Below are positions 43,586 to 55,828 of a DNA stretch of 64,000 nucleotides, one piece after another (within the stretch, counting starts at the first letter, position 1; every line of letters begins with the position of its first letter). The translations under genes were made by a program, and so were the position numbers. The notes below the pieces were generated by a model. It saw only the letters and a program-made list of their open reading frames with translations. It made no database searches and was not told the origin of the DNA. The stretch comes from Adiantum capillus-veneris. Lineage: Eukaryota > Streptophyta > Polypodiopsida > Polypodiales > Pteridaceae. The stretch lies in assembly GCA_014529385.2 (NCBI GenBank), contig CM043958.1, positions 78,046,669 to 78,110,668 of the forward strand, in the 5' to 3' direction.

Positions 43586-45460
43586 GAGATGGACAATGCA
43601 CACATTTTGTGCTTTGATGGAGCTTACCGATGACAACACGATCAGGCAGCAGGGGGGGTTCTTATTCTAAGTCCACAAAGGGAAGTTCTTGTTAAGAAAG
43701 GTATCACCTTGGAAAATGTTCATTCTAATAATGAGGCTGAGTATGTCACCTTAAAGTTGGGGCTTGAAGAATGCAGAAAACTTGGCATCGAAAGACTTAT
43801 AATAAGAGGTGATTCCTTACTAGTTATTAGGAAAATCCAAGGGATATGGAAGTGCAAGAACTCTACTCTAGTGGACTGGCTTAGACAGGTGAAGGCTTTG
43901 ATAAAGAACTTTGAAGCTACACAGGTACAACATGTTGTGAGAACCCTCAACAAGGAAGCAGATTATCTCGCTAATGAGAAACTTCAGATCATGGTGGGAG
44001 GTGTGAAGCTCTACGAACCAAAGTACCAAGGCCAAGAGGAATTGAAGGACATCATATTTTTCCTCCAAACTGGTGAGTGCCCTAAACACTTGGATAAAGT
44101 GCAAAGGCATAGGTTGGTAAAAAAGGCAACCCCTTACCAACTCATAGGAGATGATCTGTATCATAAAGGGAAATATTTGGTGCTAAGAAGGGTGCCCTCT
44201 GTTCAAGAAATAGAGAGAATCCTCTTTTCATGCCATGATGATGTCTGTGGGGGTCATTTTTCTCATGATATTACAAACAGGAAGATTTTGCAAGCAGGGT
44301 TTGTTTGGCCAAGTCTACACCGTGATGTCCAGCATTGGTGTAAGTCATGCAAAGGTTGTCAGATTGCTGGAGATCGACGACTCACTTACGAACCTCGAGT
44401 TCCAATAATTTCGTATGGTCCTTTTGAGAAGTGGGGTGTGGATGCAATAGGCCCCTTACCTCGCACATCTACCGAGAAGGTCTTCATCATTGTGGGAGTA
44501 GATTACATGATACGATGGGCGGAGGCAGCAAGTACAACACGAATTACAGCCGAGGAGGTATCAAAATTTATCTTTGATCACATATGCAGTAGATTCGGCA
44601 CACCATTAGAGATTTTGTCAGATCGTGGTCCAGGGTTTAGAGCAGAGCTCCTAGATAATCTTTTGGCAAAGTTAAAAGTCAAACATTTGCATTCTACACC
44701 TTACTACCCTCAATGCAATGGGTTGGTTGAAAAGGTGAATGGAATGATATGTAAGATCATTTCTAAGCAGGTTGCAGATCGACCAAACGACTGGGATCGT
44801 CATTTGACCGCAGCTCTATGGGCATACAGAACATCTTTCAAGGTATCCACTCAATTCACTCCCTTTCATTTAGTATATGGACAGGAGGCACTCCTTCCTA
44901 TTGAGGTGGAGATTGCAAGCCTACGCATTCTCTCACGGGGAGCAAAGAGGCCAAAAAAAGCTTTGCAGGAAAGAATTTTAGATCTTCAACAGCTTGAGCT
45001 TGATAGAGAAGATTCCGTCGACTATTACATTGCCCAAGCCACAAGCCAAAGGGACAAAATCAACAAGAAGCTCAAGGGGAAAGGATTGAAGGAAGGTATG
45101 TTGGTTCTTCGCTATGATAACCGACTTGATACTCGACTTGACAAAAAGTTTTTGCAAAGATGGGAGGGACCTTTCATGATAAAAACAAAGTTTGGGAATG
45201 GTAGTTACAGATTAGCAGATTTATCAGGAAAACTCCACAAGACCAGAGTCAATGGATGGAGATTAAAGCCCTACTTTCAACGTATCAATCCGTTGATAGG
45301 AAGTCATCTACCTACATCGTCTAAGCTCCAAATTGGCATGGCTCCCTTCGGATTGGAAAATGCTCCACCTATTTTTAAAGCTTTGATGTGCAAAGAAGAA
45401 CCAGCCTTGGAATCTCAACATACCCAAGGCAACCCTCCCATCTCCGATTTATGGGATTGA
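43586..45460 (+). pseudogene. pol: Tat-like gypsy element 2: second RNase H and integrase
   Basis: Same frame as the RT part. ILCFDGAYR is followed by TGA 43631-43633 (CGA expected), then GGVLILSPQREVLVKKG, NNEAEYVTLKLGLEEC, IIRGDSLLVIRKIQG and RTLNKEADYLANE. Integrase: HDDVCGGHF ... CKSCKGCQ, KWGVDAIGPLPRTST, ILSDRGPGFRAEL, NGLVEKVNG, with all catalytic residues kept. C-terminus: GMLVLRYDNRLDTRLD, NGSYRLADLSGKLHKTRVNG, ending SDLWD. Only two nonsense codons separate the whole RT-integrase frame from being open, so this copy is younger or better preserved than element 1. Confidence 0.9.
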
Positions 45461-45612
45461 GGTAATGAAAAGCATGTCTAATGGAGTAAAAGAGTGTATA
45501 TCACTCCTTCTTTTTTTAGAAAAATAAGAAAAAAAAAGAAGGAAAAAAAAAGAAAGAAAAGAAAAAGAAAAAAACTCTTTTGTTTCATCTAGGAGCATGA
45601 ATGATCCTAGAT

Positions 45613-45627
45613 GAAAGGGGAGGGCTA
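45613..45627 (+). other. Polypurine tract of gypsy element 2
   Basis: GAAAGGGGAGGGCTA lies just before the LTR start at 45631. Confidence 0.65.
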
Positions 45628-45630
45628 ATA

Positions 45631-47460
45631 TGAGTAGCGTTAAATGGTAACCTTGCATTTGCACTACATTTATACTCAAATGTATATATTTTTTATCAAA
45701 GTTTTAACCTAGTGTTCATTCTCTCTTTCCGTAATAGCCTTTTTCCATACAAACACCTTACCCTTCTTAGATCTTTATGCATTTACATCATATTTCTCTC
45801 TTCATGCTAAATGTAAATAGTAAACTTAATTCTACTCTCCTAGTTTTTTTACTGTATATTCTTTTAACTAATTACCTTTACTAATTTAAATAGCTATCTA
45901 CATCCCATAATTTGTAAATAAATAATTTATGGGCACTTATCTTACCCATCTTCTCTCAAGGGTAGGGTTAACCTTGTAGGCCTTCCCTTCCCCACCACTA
46001 TGTGACCCAACTCTTGGATCATTTACTTGTGTTGGTCAACAAATCTTAAATATAATGTATATCCCCAATAAATCAAACTTTATTGGAGCCTACCTCATTT
46101 GTTTAAGGTGGATTCTCTTTTGAAAAAATCATGCTACACCTTGGATGCATGCTAAAGGGCCCCCTACAAGGAGACTTGGTTCAAAAGGTGTTTTGGATGC
46201 ATCTTGAACGCCTTAGCTCGTGGGTATACTTGAGGAACACTCCAAAATCAGCTTAAACACTTTGAGAAGGTCAACTTTGCCTTTTACAACACCCAATTCT
46301 GAGTTACAGGCTGAAAGTTATGGTGAAAACAAGGTGCTGCGGACACTGTTACTGCAGGTCAAAGTTACAATCAGGTAAACCACAAAGGTGAAAAGTTTTC
46401 TTGACTTCTCCAGCATTCTAAAATACCAATGGGGAGTTAAAAACCACTTGCATGTGGAGGGGTTGGCTCAAGATGCTTCCAGAGACACAACAAACAGGAT
46501 GGGGATATTCTGCAGGAGCCACTGGAGGGACATCATGGTGGGGCCCACATACATTATCAACCCTTATGGAGCCTCCACGACTTAAAAAGCTATTTTTAAT
46601 GAAAAAATAAGTCCCTTATTTTCATAATTGAAGGAGTGGTCAAAAGGGAACCTAACTATGGTTAATTACCTACCCTAGTCAAGTTTAACCTAACCCAAGG
46701 TCTTGTACAGCTATAAAAAGGCCCTTTGGAAAGCACAAAAATACACACACCTACTCCATTGCTGCAAATAAGCTCCTCTAATGTTAGGGAAGCCCTAATC
46801 TCTCTCTCCTCTTGTCTCCCTATCCATTTCCTAAGCTCGCTATCATAAGCGGCACCATAGAGAGAGCATCAATATGCTATTGCTACCATTCTCTTGCAAA
46901 CATTTCTCTTACCATACTCATCCGTAAATAAGGATTGTAGATTCTATATGAGAGCAAGGATATCAAGTTCAATGATCTATCTCATGGTTTGATCAACAAA
47001 TTGTTGCAATTGGGGTGTCGTCGTCACACTTTTGCTCTAAACACATGTAAAATTGGTAAGCATATCTTGGCAGCTTCTCATATTTTGTGCTCATTGGGTT
47101 GCTTGTTTGTTGAGAAAGTTTTTTGTGCACCATGGTGTCTATTTGCTTGGATTTTCTCCTTATGTTGTGTGTAAGTAAGTCTTGGGGCTGCATAGATGGA
47201 GAAGAGCTCTCTATGCATGCCGCCTTATGTGTGTAAACTGTCTCTTCTTTTGGGAAAGGAAAGGAGTTGTCAAGTATTTGTGCATTATGGTGTTTTGAGT
47301 TTTGAGGTTTTGTGCTTGCTTTTCTTAGAAGTATATGAGCACTAATATGGTGAAGGTCAATCTTTGCATGTAAGCTTGTGCAGTGTTCAAAGGGATTGCT
47401 TAAGAAGTGTGTGTTGAATGGTTGAAGGTCATTTTGTGTTGAAGCACATAAGGAAGGTGT

Positions 47461-47515
<55 letters not shown>

Positions 47516-47654
47516 GTATATGGTTTGTTTTGGTTTCCTTCTTTCTCCATAAAAGAGGGTGGTGCCCCTAAGAAATATGCGTGTGTAGGGTCTCACGGAG
47601 TGGTTGTCTGGTGGGAGCCTTGAGTTGAGCCCCATCTCAAAAAATCCGCTCTCA
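45631..47654 (+). repeat. 3' LTR of gypsy element 2 (about 2.02 kb)
   Basis: It starts TGAGTAGCGT and ends CGCTCTCA. TATA box CTATAAAAAG at 46711-46720. It contains (GT)n of about 26 units at 47463-47514. Homologous to the LTR of element 1 (6003-8037), with shared GCAGGAGCC and CATGGTGGGGCCCAC words, but clearly diverged, unlike the last 430 bp of coding sequence. Confidence 0.8.
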
Positions 47655-47935
47655 CTATATTGGAAAGATTTTTTATCACATTGATTGATGAGTCAATAAA
47701 AAGAGAAAGAAACTAAATTTTAGAAAATAGGAAAGGATGGTTTATTAAAAATCCATATTGAGCATTTGATCGTCTATGATGTTTGAAATTACTATGAGGT
47801 TTTCTATGATTGTTGTGATACTACTCTAAGAGTACGGAGCCAAATGGGTTTATTCATCCATAGTTTTTGGGAATCCTTTTTTTTTTGGAGAGAGTTTTAT
47901 TCACTTGAAATATTCAGCATGCTTATGATAATACT
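47655..47935. other. Flank of element 2, nothing recognised
   Basis: AT-rich sequence without repeats or frames that I can support. Confidence 0.35.
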
Positions 47936-50500
47936 AGTGAGGCGGTCCGAGGCGGGCAACAAGAGAGGCAACCTCTAAACACCCCTCAAGGCTCCCGTGC
48001 TGCTCAATTGGGGCTGGGGCAACCACAAGCACAACAAAACAGCAAACCCACAGCCAAACCCAAACAAGATAGGGGCACCACCTAGTTATGGTATGAGAAC
48101 TAGGACGCAAGAGAGATTTTGGCACAACCAAGAAGATGCACCACACAACACACACAAGCAACCTCACACCAAGACACACACAAAATGGACCAGAGAGACC
48201 TAGAGAAAAGGGAAGAGAGAGAGAAAAGGATCTTGCGTAATACCTTATTTGTGACTTGCAAATGTAGATGGTTTGTTATCATGCTATCGTAGAGCTTATA
48301 CAAAACTCACTCAATGCTTAGTGATTGCTAAACATTGCCAAAACACACACACACACACTGTCTTATGGTGTGGGAGACCTCTCACCACAATACCCTCTTA
48401 CAATGGACACAAAACTGGCAATGAAAAACACACTAAAACACTTTCTAAAATCAAGATCAACCGATAAAAATGCAAATACACAAGTCACCTTGAATTCACC
48501 AAACCGTATTGCACAAATGGAAGGACGAAGATTTGAACGTCGAATCACGCCTTTGATGCACCAAAGCTCAATTTATTGATGATGAAGGAGCATATACAAT
48601 AGTGGTTTTGAGATTTGAGGAACTCACGCTCTCTCACTTGCAATGTGTAGCTTGAAGGCTTCTCTCACACCAAGAGTGAAGCTCACAAGTGGTTGCTACA
48701 CCTAAATCTCTCCTCACGCATAGAGTGTTGGGGTGCTATGTGAGATGTTGGAGGTTGTTTTACAAGAAGGAGAGGGGCCTATTTATAGGTTGGAGACCCC
48801 TCATAAAGATTATTGGAAATCCTAATTTACAAGCTAACAAATCAGGATTATGATTTTTTTGAATATCAAAACATTGCGGGCCTTCTTTGTCTGCTTGAGT
48901 CATGGGTGTGGGTTCAAAAGAGAGCATTATTGATGGTGAATAAGGTGAAAGTAGAGTTTTAAGGAAAAGGAGAGAGAGAGGGAGAGAGAGAGAGAGAGTT
49001 ACTTTGTACATGTCTTGAGGTGAGGTGTCTTTTATGGTTAGGTCAATGCTATTTTGTGTTAGTATGTTAGTGGTTAGTGTTAGTAATCACTAGAAAGTTA
49101 ATGTTACATTTACAATGGGTAGAATGAGGTGGATGGTTGAAGTAAGATGGTTGAATAAAGTGAGAAAATCCTTGTGATGGTGAATCTTGAAGAATTTTTG
49201 GACTTACTTGTGTAGATTCTCAAAATGACTATCGATCTTCTTCTTCGTCTTCCCTTCTTTACGCCACCGCCGCCAAGGTTGATTATCGTGATGAAAATGG
49301 TAATTCCGTTGATGAGATCTTTTGATTTGCAGAGGTTAAGCATGGTACACATGCTGAATTTATGTATATATATAAGGGTTAAGATGGAATTGTACTTTGG
49401 AGATAATAGAGAGAGGCATAGAGATGGTGTATGTACATGGAGAGCTCATATGAGAGCTATGGGAGTAAGTGGGGAGGTTAATGGTGAAGAAGGTGAGAGA
49501 AACCATTGAAGGTGCAGGTTTGAGTGAGGGATTGAGAGGAATGTGTGTGTGTGTGTGTGTGTGTGTAGAAGTGTGGAAAGAGGTGAGAGAAAACTATGGG
49601 CTACTTGTGAGAAAAGTGGGCAGACTGGGGTCCACTCAAAAAATCATATCTCACCGTTGGTAGCTCCAAAAATCATGACAAAATTTGAGGTGAATATTTA
49701 AAGTGTGGGCTAAATTTTCTCTTTTGACCACCGCTCCAAATTCGGAGTGGAGATGGATATTAAAAATCCCACCAAAAGACCTATTTTTTCTTCACAAAAA
49801 GTCTTCAGTGGCCCCCTCCTTTGTTGAATTTGTACAATGCATCCAAGAGTGAGCCCCTCCTTTGTCATATTATAATACAAAGCATCCAAGTTTCCCTTGA
49901 CCCATGCATGGAGGAGGATTATTGGTGAATAAAGAAATATATACATGGTGGGACTAGTGTATGGACTATTCATGGACTTTAGCTCAATGATCACATGGTG
50001 TTAGAATAATGAGTAAAAATAATAATAAAAATATGGAGGAGTTATGGATATGGAAAGATATTGGAATCATATGATATGGTCCCTCTTTGAATTATTTTGG
50101 GTGAAAGAGGAAAAGGTATGCAAGTAAATAATGTAATAAACGTGACCAATGAGTAGAAATCAATTTTTTGTTTTTACGAGGGTGAGGGTGAAAATGTGGG
50201 GGTGATTTGTATACAAGAAAAAATATAAGGTTAGAGTATGTACACATTGGCAAAATACTTATGGTGTAAGAGGATGAAAGAAGGTGTACATAGGTTTAAT
50301 AAAACACACACCTAAGTATAAATATTTAAATAAAATACCAGAATAATTATAAAAATCCCTATATTTAGGCCATATATATAATGCAATATTTACACACAAA
50401 TGGGTCATAATATATTTTATTTATTTTTTTGACTTAACTAGCCCAGTGACTAGCTAGATGAGGATTCTAAGAAGATATGGGAAAAGTCCCCTAACTCACA
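47936..50500 (-). repeat. Minus-strand LTR-like region, borders unresolved
   Basis: The minus strand carries CCTATAAATAGGCCCCTCTCC at 48770-48790 (TATA at 48778-48787), much like CTATAAATAGCCCCTC of the element 1 LTR. Upstream of it, at 49799-49891, CTTGGATGC words next to AACAAAGGAGGGG resemble the CTTGGATGC-AAAGGGCC words of the same LTR family. The region has no long frame and holds (GA) (48970-48998) and (GT) (49542-49566) microsatellites. It is best read as a solo or partial LTR of a related element. Start and end were not found. Confidence 0.35.
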
Positions 50501-51066
50501 CACGCCTATTTACACTGAAATGGTAGGGATAGTCATAGTGTTTGGGTGATTTTGGTAGGGTGAGGTAGCTTACTATGGCAATTATGGAAAGCCGAAAAAT
50601 GGCTATCACTAGCAAACATAAATAAAAAGAAAAAATTAGCTTCTTAAAGGATGGAATATACTTTTAGGTATTTTGAACTTAAAAACTTGTAAGCATCAAA
50701 AAGCCTTCAAAAGGAGTGATGCCCTTTTGATGGATGACAAATTATTGAACAAACTTTTATCATTTATTACCAAAAATATTTTTTGTATTTGGGACAATAG
50801 CTAATTTAATCATCTTTAAGTAAGAAAAGGATAACAATTCATAGGTTCTTTGACGCATGTAAAACATATCCAAAGCTAGCCAAATATGTTGTTTTGTTTA
50901 TATGGATGCAAGTGAAAATTCTATCTCTGCTTAACAAGAATTAAGTTACGACATTGAAAATGAAGACCTCATTCATCTCGATTAAAACAAAATTTTTCCT
51001 AATGTTTACGGTAATTGGCATAATTCCTCATTCTTACTATATTATACAAAAATGATTCAAATACAA
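50501..51066. other. No recognisable feature
   Basis: AT-rich sequence up to the copia target site. Confidence 0.4.
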
Positions 51067-51071
51067 AAAAG
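51067..51071. other. Target-site duplication AAAAG (left) of the copia element
   Basis: It is identical to 56375-56379 on the right side. It flanks the outer of two tandem LTR copies. Confidence 0.75.
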
Positions 51072-51285
51072 TGTTCGAATTAGGGTTGCAGGGAAATGCA
51101 CACAGCTTGGAGAAGATGAAGGAAGCTCAAGGCACACAATAGAGAGTGTGTTACTTAGTGTGCAGTAGAAAGATAGATAGCCCTAGAGTGATGGGCGTAT
51201 ATACAATGCACGGGGGAAAAAACCTCCTAAAGAGGGAAAAAATGCACCGGCGGTCCTAGTGTGTTCACACACATCACTACCACAT
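51072..51285 (-). repeat. Copia element: extra outer LTR copy
   Basis: It matches the LTR at 56156-56374 (GAATTAGGGTTGCAG, GCTCAAGGCACACAATAGAG, GCACGGGGGAAAAAACCTCC) but lacks its last bases: after ACTACCACAT it passes straight into the next copy. It begins TGTTCGAATT where the others have TGTTGGAATT. Because the target duplication abuts it, it is the true outer end of the insertion. Confidence 0.85.
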
Positions 51286-51509
51286 TGGAATTAGGGTTGC
51301 AAAGAAACGCACACAACTTGGAGAAGACGAAGGAAGCTCAAGGCACACAATAGAGAGTGTGTTACTTAGTGTGCAATGGAAAGATAGATAGCCCTAGAGT
51401 GACGGGCGTATATATAATGCACGGGGGGAAAAACCTCCTAAAGAGGGAAAAAATGCCCAGGCGGTCCTAGTGTGTTCACACACATCACTACCACATGTAT
51501 ATGGTAACA
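51286..51509 (-). repeat. Copia element: inner 3' LTR
   Basis: Runs from TTGGAATTAGGG to GGTAACA. It lacks the first TGT because the junction with the outer copy deleted about 18 bp in total. The minus-strand polypurine tract CTCCAGGGGGGATT (rc of 51510-51523) lies immediately beside it, as expected of the 3' LTR. Confidence 0.9.
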
Positions 51510-51584
51510 AATCCCCCCTGGAGTGATGCGGTGAATGAGAGCTAGCACATGAGTAAACGGAAGTGCCATGCCCTGAGGACGTGA

Positions 51585-52730
51585 TCAGTCCACAAAGGGG
51601 TGTAAGCCCAAAGCTTTGCGGAAATCTTCAAGCTTCTCACGAGACAATGCCTTTGTGAAAAGATCTACAAGGTTGTCATGTGTTGGCACATAAGCCAAGC
51701 TGATCTCTCCTGCTGAGAGCCTCTCCCTGAGATAGTGGTAATGCACCTCAATGTGCTTTGTGCGAGCATGAAAAACTGGGTTTCTCGCAACTACCAATGC
51801 GCTTTGATTGTCAGTGTAGATAGTGTTGTCAGTGTCCTGTCCAACACCCAAATCAGCCATAAGGCGTCTGAGCCATACACACTCAACCGTAGCTGTGAAG
51901 ACTGCCCTGTACTCAGCCTCACAACTCAAAGTAGCCACAGTAGGTTGCTTCTTGCTCAACCATGATATACATGAACTACCAAGCATGAAACAAAAACCAC
52001 TTGTGGACACTCGCATGTCAAAACAACTAGCCCAATCTGACTCCGAAAAAGCATGTAAGTCTCGCAGTAATGATCCCCCCTTGGGATAAAACAAGCTAAG
52101 ATGTAAAGTGCCACTAAGGTAGCGGAAAATCCTCTTGACAGCCTGCCAATGCTTGGACCCTGGGCTATGCATAAATCTGCTGACCTATGAGACTGCAAAC
52201 TGAATATCTGGCTTCATGTTGCATACATAAATGAGGCAGCCAACAGCAATTTTATAAAGAGTGACGTCAGCAGGATTGCCAGCATCATGTAGACTCAACT
52301 TCAAGCCTGTTTCCATGGGAGTGGCAATAGGTTTGCAATCCTCAAGTCCAAACTTACATAGCAATGTCTCTATGTAACTTTTATGACACAAGGCAATACC
52401 ACCATAACATTGCTTAAACTGTATCCCCAAGTAATGATGCAACAGCCCCAAATCTTTCATCTTGAAAGTAGCATTCAAATCAGCCTTAAATTCAGAAATA
52501 TGTCTCTCATTTGGTCCAGTGATCAGCAAATCATCGACATAAAGAACCACAATGAGAAGTACATCACCCTCACGCTTTACATACAATGTGCTTTCTGTTG
52601 GACTGTTACGAAAGCCTTGTTTGACCAAATGAGTGTCAGCTTTCTCATACCAAGCACAAGGAGATTGCTTCAACCCATACAAAGCCTTGTTAAATTTGCA
52701 CACTTTGTCCTCTTGTCCTTTTATGACAAA
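51585..52730 (-). pseudogene. pol: Copia element: RT second half and RNase H
   Basis: The minus strand reads KFNKALYGLKQSPCAWYEKA, IVVLYVDDLLITGPNE (catalytic YVDD), KMKDLGLLHHYLGIQ, AGCAG-to-TAG stop at 52185-52187, then FMHSPGSKHWQAVKRIFRYL, SGFCFMLGSSCISWLSKKQP and RNase H motifs CEAEYRAV, YTDNQSALVVA, HARTKHIEVHYHYLRE. It ends HPFVD at 51585. Apart from the TAG the region is open. Confidence 0.9.
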
Positions 52731-53777
52731 ACCGCGAGGCTACGTTACATAAACTTCCTCAAATATGTCACCATTCAAGAAAGCGGTAACAATGTCTGAT
52801 TGATGTACATCCCAACCAAAATGAGCTGCCAATGCACATAGAAAACGCACAGTAGTCATACGACAAGTGGGAGCAACAGTCTCTTCATAATCTATGCCTT
52901 TTTGCTGTGCATAACCCTTTGCAACAAGTCGAGCCTTATGGTGATCAATCTCACCATCCAGCTTGCATTTCAACTTGTAAACCCACTTCATACCAATGGC
53001 CTTTTTGCCAGAAGGCAAATCACATAAAGTCCATGTGTCATTTTCTATAAGTGCATCATATTCTGATTGCATGGCAGCCATCCAATTTTCTCAATTCTGT
53101 GCTTCATCAAAAGACAGAGGCTCCTCAACATCATGTAAGCTAGACACAGCCAAAGCATAACAATCTGATGCATAAGATGCATGGCGAGAGCCTGAACGAG
53201 TACGACTAGAGAAAGGCGCATCCAATTTACTGTCACGCAAAGTATGCACCTGCCATTTTGGCATACCTCTAGCCTGCTCATTTTCAGCCCTTTCCTCATC
53301 AAGTACATCATGTACATCTGCATCAGTAATAGGCTGATCTAGAACATTTTCAGAAACCCCCATATGTTGTACATTTGCCTCATTGGAACTTACATTCGTA
53401 TTTCCACCACTGAAAAGAGGCAACAAAGTGTCATAAATGTCCTGTAAGCTTACATTACTGTCTCTAGTACATGACAGCAAGGGCTGAACAGAATCTTCCA
53501 CAAACACTACATCTCGAGAAACCAGAATACATTTTGTTTGCGGATGATACAACCTGTAACCTTTGCTTTCAGCACTATAACCAACAAAAATACATTTGAC
53601 AGCCTTATCATCCAATGCGCTGCACTTGTGGCACCAAAGCATATGCCAAACAGCCAAAAACACGCATGTGCTCAATAGAAGGCTTTCTATCATGCCATGC
53701 TTCATATGGAGTAATAGACTGCAAAGCTTTCGTAGGACACCTGTTAAGTACATAAGCGGCACACATGGTGGCTTCAA
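52731..53777 (-). pseudogene. pol: Copia element: integrase C-terminus and RT first half
   Basis: From about 53640: CSALDDKAVKCIFVGYSAES, LYHPQTKCILVSRDVVF, a variable Asn/Val-rich spacer, SFDEAQN, TGA 53091-53093, then NWMAAMQSEYDALIENDTWT, GMKWVYKLKCKLDGEI, KARLVAKGYAQQKGIDYEET and FGWDVHQSDIVTAFLNGDIF, ending at TAG 52740-52742 where CAG (YVTQPRGF) is expected. A frameshift near 53610-53630 divides it from the integrase core. Confidence 0.85.
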
Positions 53778-54447
53778 GCCAAAAAGAATGCGGCAAAGCT
53801 TGACTTTTGACCATACATCGTGCCATTTCCGTCAGTGACCTATTTTTCCTCTGAGCAACACCATTTTGCTGAGGTGTATAAGGCACTGTACATTGGTGTT
53901 TTATCCCACGACTAGCCAAAAATGCATTAAATTCATGAGACATGTACTCCCCCCCTGGATCGGAATGGAGGGTGCCCATAGTACATTTCGAGACATTTTC
54001 AGTCATAGCCAGAAATTGTTTGAAGCACATAAAAACTTCGGACTTCGCTTTAAGCGAAAATACCCATGCATACCCGGAGTAATCATCAATGAAAGTCACG
54101 AAGTACAGGTAATTGCCCAAGGACGGAGTTTGCTTGGCCCACAAACATCACTATGCACAAGCTGCAACCTGCATGTGGCCCTAACTGAACCATCCTTTGG
54201 AAACTTAGAACGCTACATTTTACCCAAAATATAGCCTTCACGAACATGTTTGACAGGTGCTTCAAGAGGCGGCAAAGAAGCAACCATATCAGATTTCTGC
54301 AAACGCAGCAAACTGGCAAAATTCAGATGACCAAAACGTGCATGCCAAAGTTTTGCATCTGAAATAGCCCTTGAATCTGCAACAGCATTTGTAAAAAATT
54401 TTCCACACTTGTCATACAAAGTGAGCTTATACAGCCCACGGCACAAA
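53608..54447 (-). pseudogene. pol: Copia element: integrase zinc finger and core
   Basis: Finger region: WHARFGHLNFASLLRLQK, then VREGYILGKM with the Cys pair damaged. After a frame change: FVTFIDDYSGYAWVFSLKAK (first Asp), GTLHSDPGGEYMSHEFNAF (second Asp), PQQNGVAQRKNRSLTEMAR. The position of the catalytic Glu is Gln (GVAQRKN in place of GVAERKN), 36 residues after the second Asp. The core is otherwise well conserved to VFGCLAYALVPQ. Confidence 0.85.
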
Positions 54448-55144
54448 AGCCAAGATGCAACAATTTTATCACCAATTTGACTACAAGTCCAAGTCTAGCA
54501 AGTGCGGATACAGACAAGAGATTCTTCTTGATCCCAGGTACATAAAGTGCATCAACAAGTGTGAAGGAACTGCCATTAGCAGCAATGAGCACAATCTTTC
54601 CAACTCCCTGAACTGGATAAGAGGCGTTGTTGGCACAAGTGACTGAATTCCCATGAGGGACAGACTCGAGACAAGTAAACAATTCACGATGTGAGGTAAT
54701 GTGCTTTGTAGCACCACTGTCGAAATACCACACGTGTGAATCTGCAGCAACTGACAAGCATGCATCATGGACAGTAGGATTGTAAGTGCACTCTGCGCTA
54801 AAAGCCCATTCTGCATCAACATCAGCAACACAGTCTCCTTTCATAGAAGACTCAACAATGGCTGCATTTGTAGTGGAACCAGCATTTGCAGTGGAACCAC
54901 CCTCTTTCTTCTTAGCCTCTTTGGCCTTCAACTTAGGACACGACTTGATTACGTGATCATTAGCTTTACAATAATGGCAACGCATCTTCTTTTTGCCCTT
55001 ATCACCAGAATTGCCAGACGAAGTGTTGCCAACAAAAGCATTAGGAACAGTATTTTTTCCACTCGCAGCAAAACCATAAGAAGTGGCTGCATTGCTCTTA
55101 CCACCCTTTCGTTGAGAAGCAATAAAGACCTGTTCAATTGCACG
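54323..55144 (-). pseudogene. pol: Copia element: zinc knuckle and protease
   Basis: It continues gag in frame after TAG 55145-55147. A Lys/Ser/Asn-rich linker is followed by CHYCKANDHVIKSCP (complete CCHC knuckle), a Lys/Glu stretch, then HVWYFDSGATKHITSHRELF with the intact copia protease site DSGA, and VDALYVPGIKKNLLSVSALA. A frameshift near 54490-54500 ends the useful frame. Confidence 0.85.
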
Positions 55145-55828
55145 CTACCTAGTCCTGTTTTTTTTGGAAAGTGACTCTTGCAATAGCAATGTGCATAATG
55201 CATCAAACTTGACAACTTCTAGATTTCCTTGGGTCATAAGTCTCCAAGTACTAGCAAAAGTCTGGTAAGAATCTGGTAAGGCATCAAGAACAATCTGCAC
55301 AAGGGAACTGTCTGAAATGACTTCTCTAGCAGAAATAAGTTGCTCATTGATATCCTTGACACTAGCAAGGAAAGTGTCCATATCATCTTCCTCATGCATA
55401 ATCTTTGACTCCAGCTCTTTACGCAGCAAAGCAATTTTAGCCTCATTGCGACTTGCATAAAGACCAGCCAAAACATCCCAAGCCTCTTTTGCAGATTTCG
55501 CTGAACGGATGTGAGGAACAATGGTGCGCTTCACAGACAACGCAATCAATGCATGAGCCTGCGCATCCTTAACATCCCAAAGAGCTTGTTCTGCCGTAGG
55601 CAAAACAACTCTAGCAGCTGCAATCCTTGCAGCAAGACCTGCAACATCCTCAACATCGCCTACATCCTCAGAACCAAGACGTACATCAATGCCATGCACA
55701 ATGTTCCAGACGCCCTTTGACACAAGAACATGTTGCATCATATAAGCCCACATAGGGTATTTGTCCCCATCCAACCTATCCTCAGCAGCAAACATCTTGA
55801 ACACATCTGTGTTGTTGTTGTCAGCCAT
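55145..55828 (-). pseudogene. gag: Copia element: gag
   Basis: ATG 55828 opens MADNNNTDVFKMFAAEDRLD, then YPMWAYMMQHVLVSKGVW, ALIALSVKRTIVPHIRSAKS and AWDVLAGLYASRNEAKIALL, a typical copia gag (UBN2-like) fold. It ends at TAG 55145-55147, probably from CAG. The open frame extends upstream to 55888, but that part is leader. Confidence 0.85.

Noticed and set aside
46993-47635. Minus-strand frames with His-Thr runs
   Set aside because: Encoded by the (GT)n microsatellite in the LTR of element 2.
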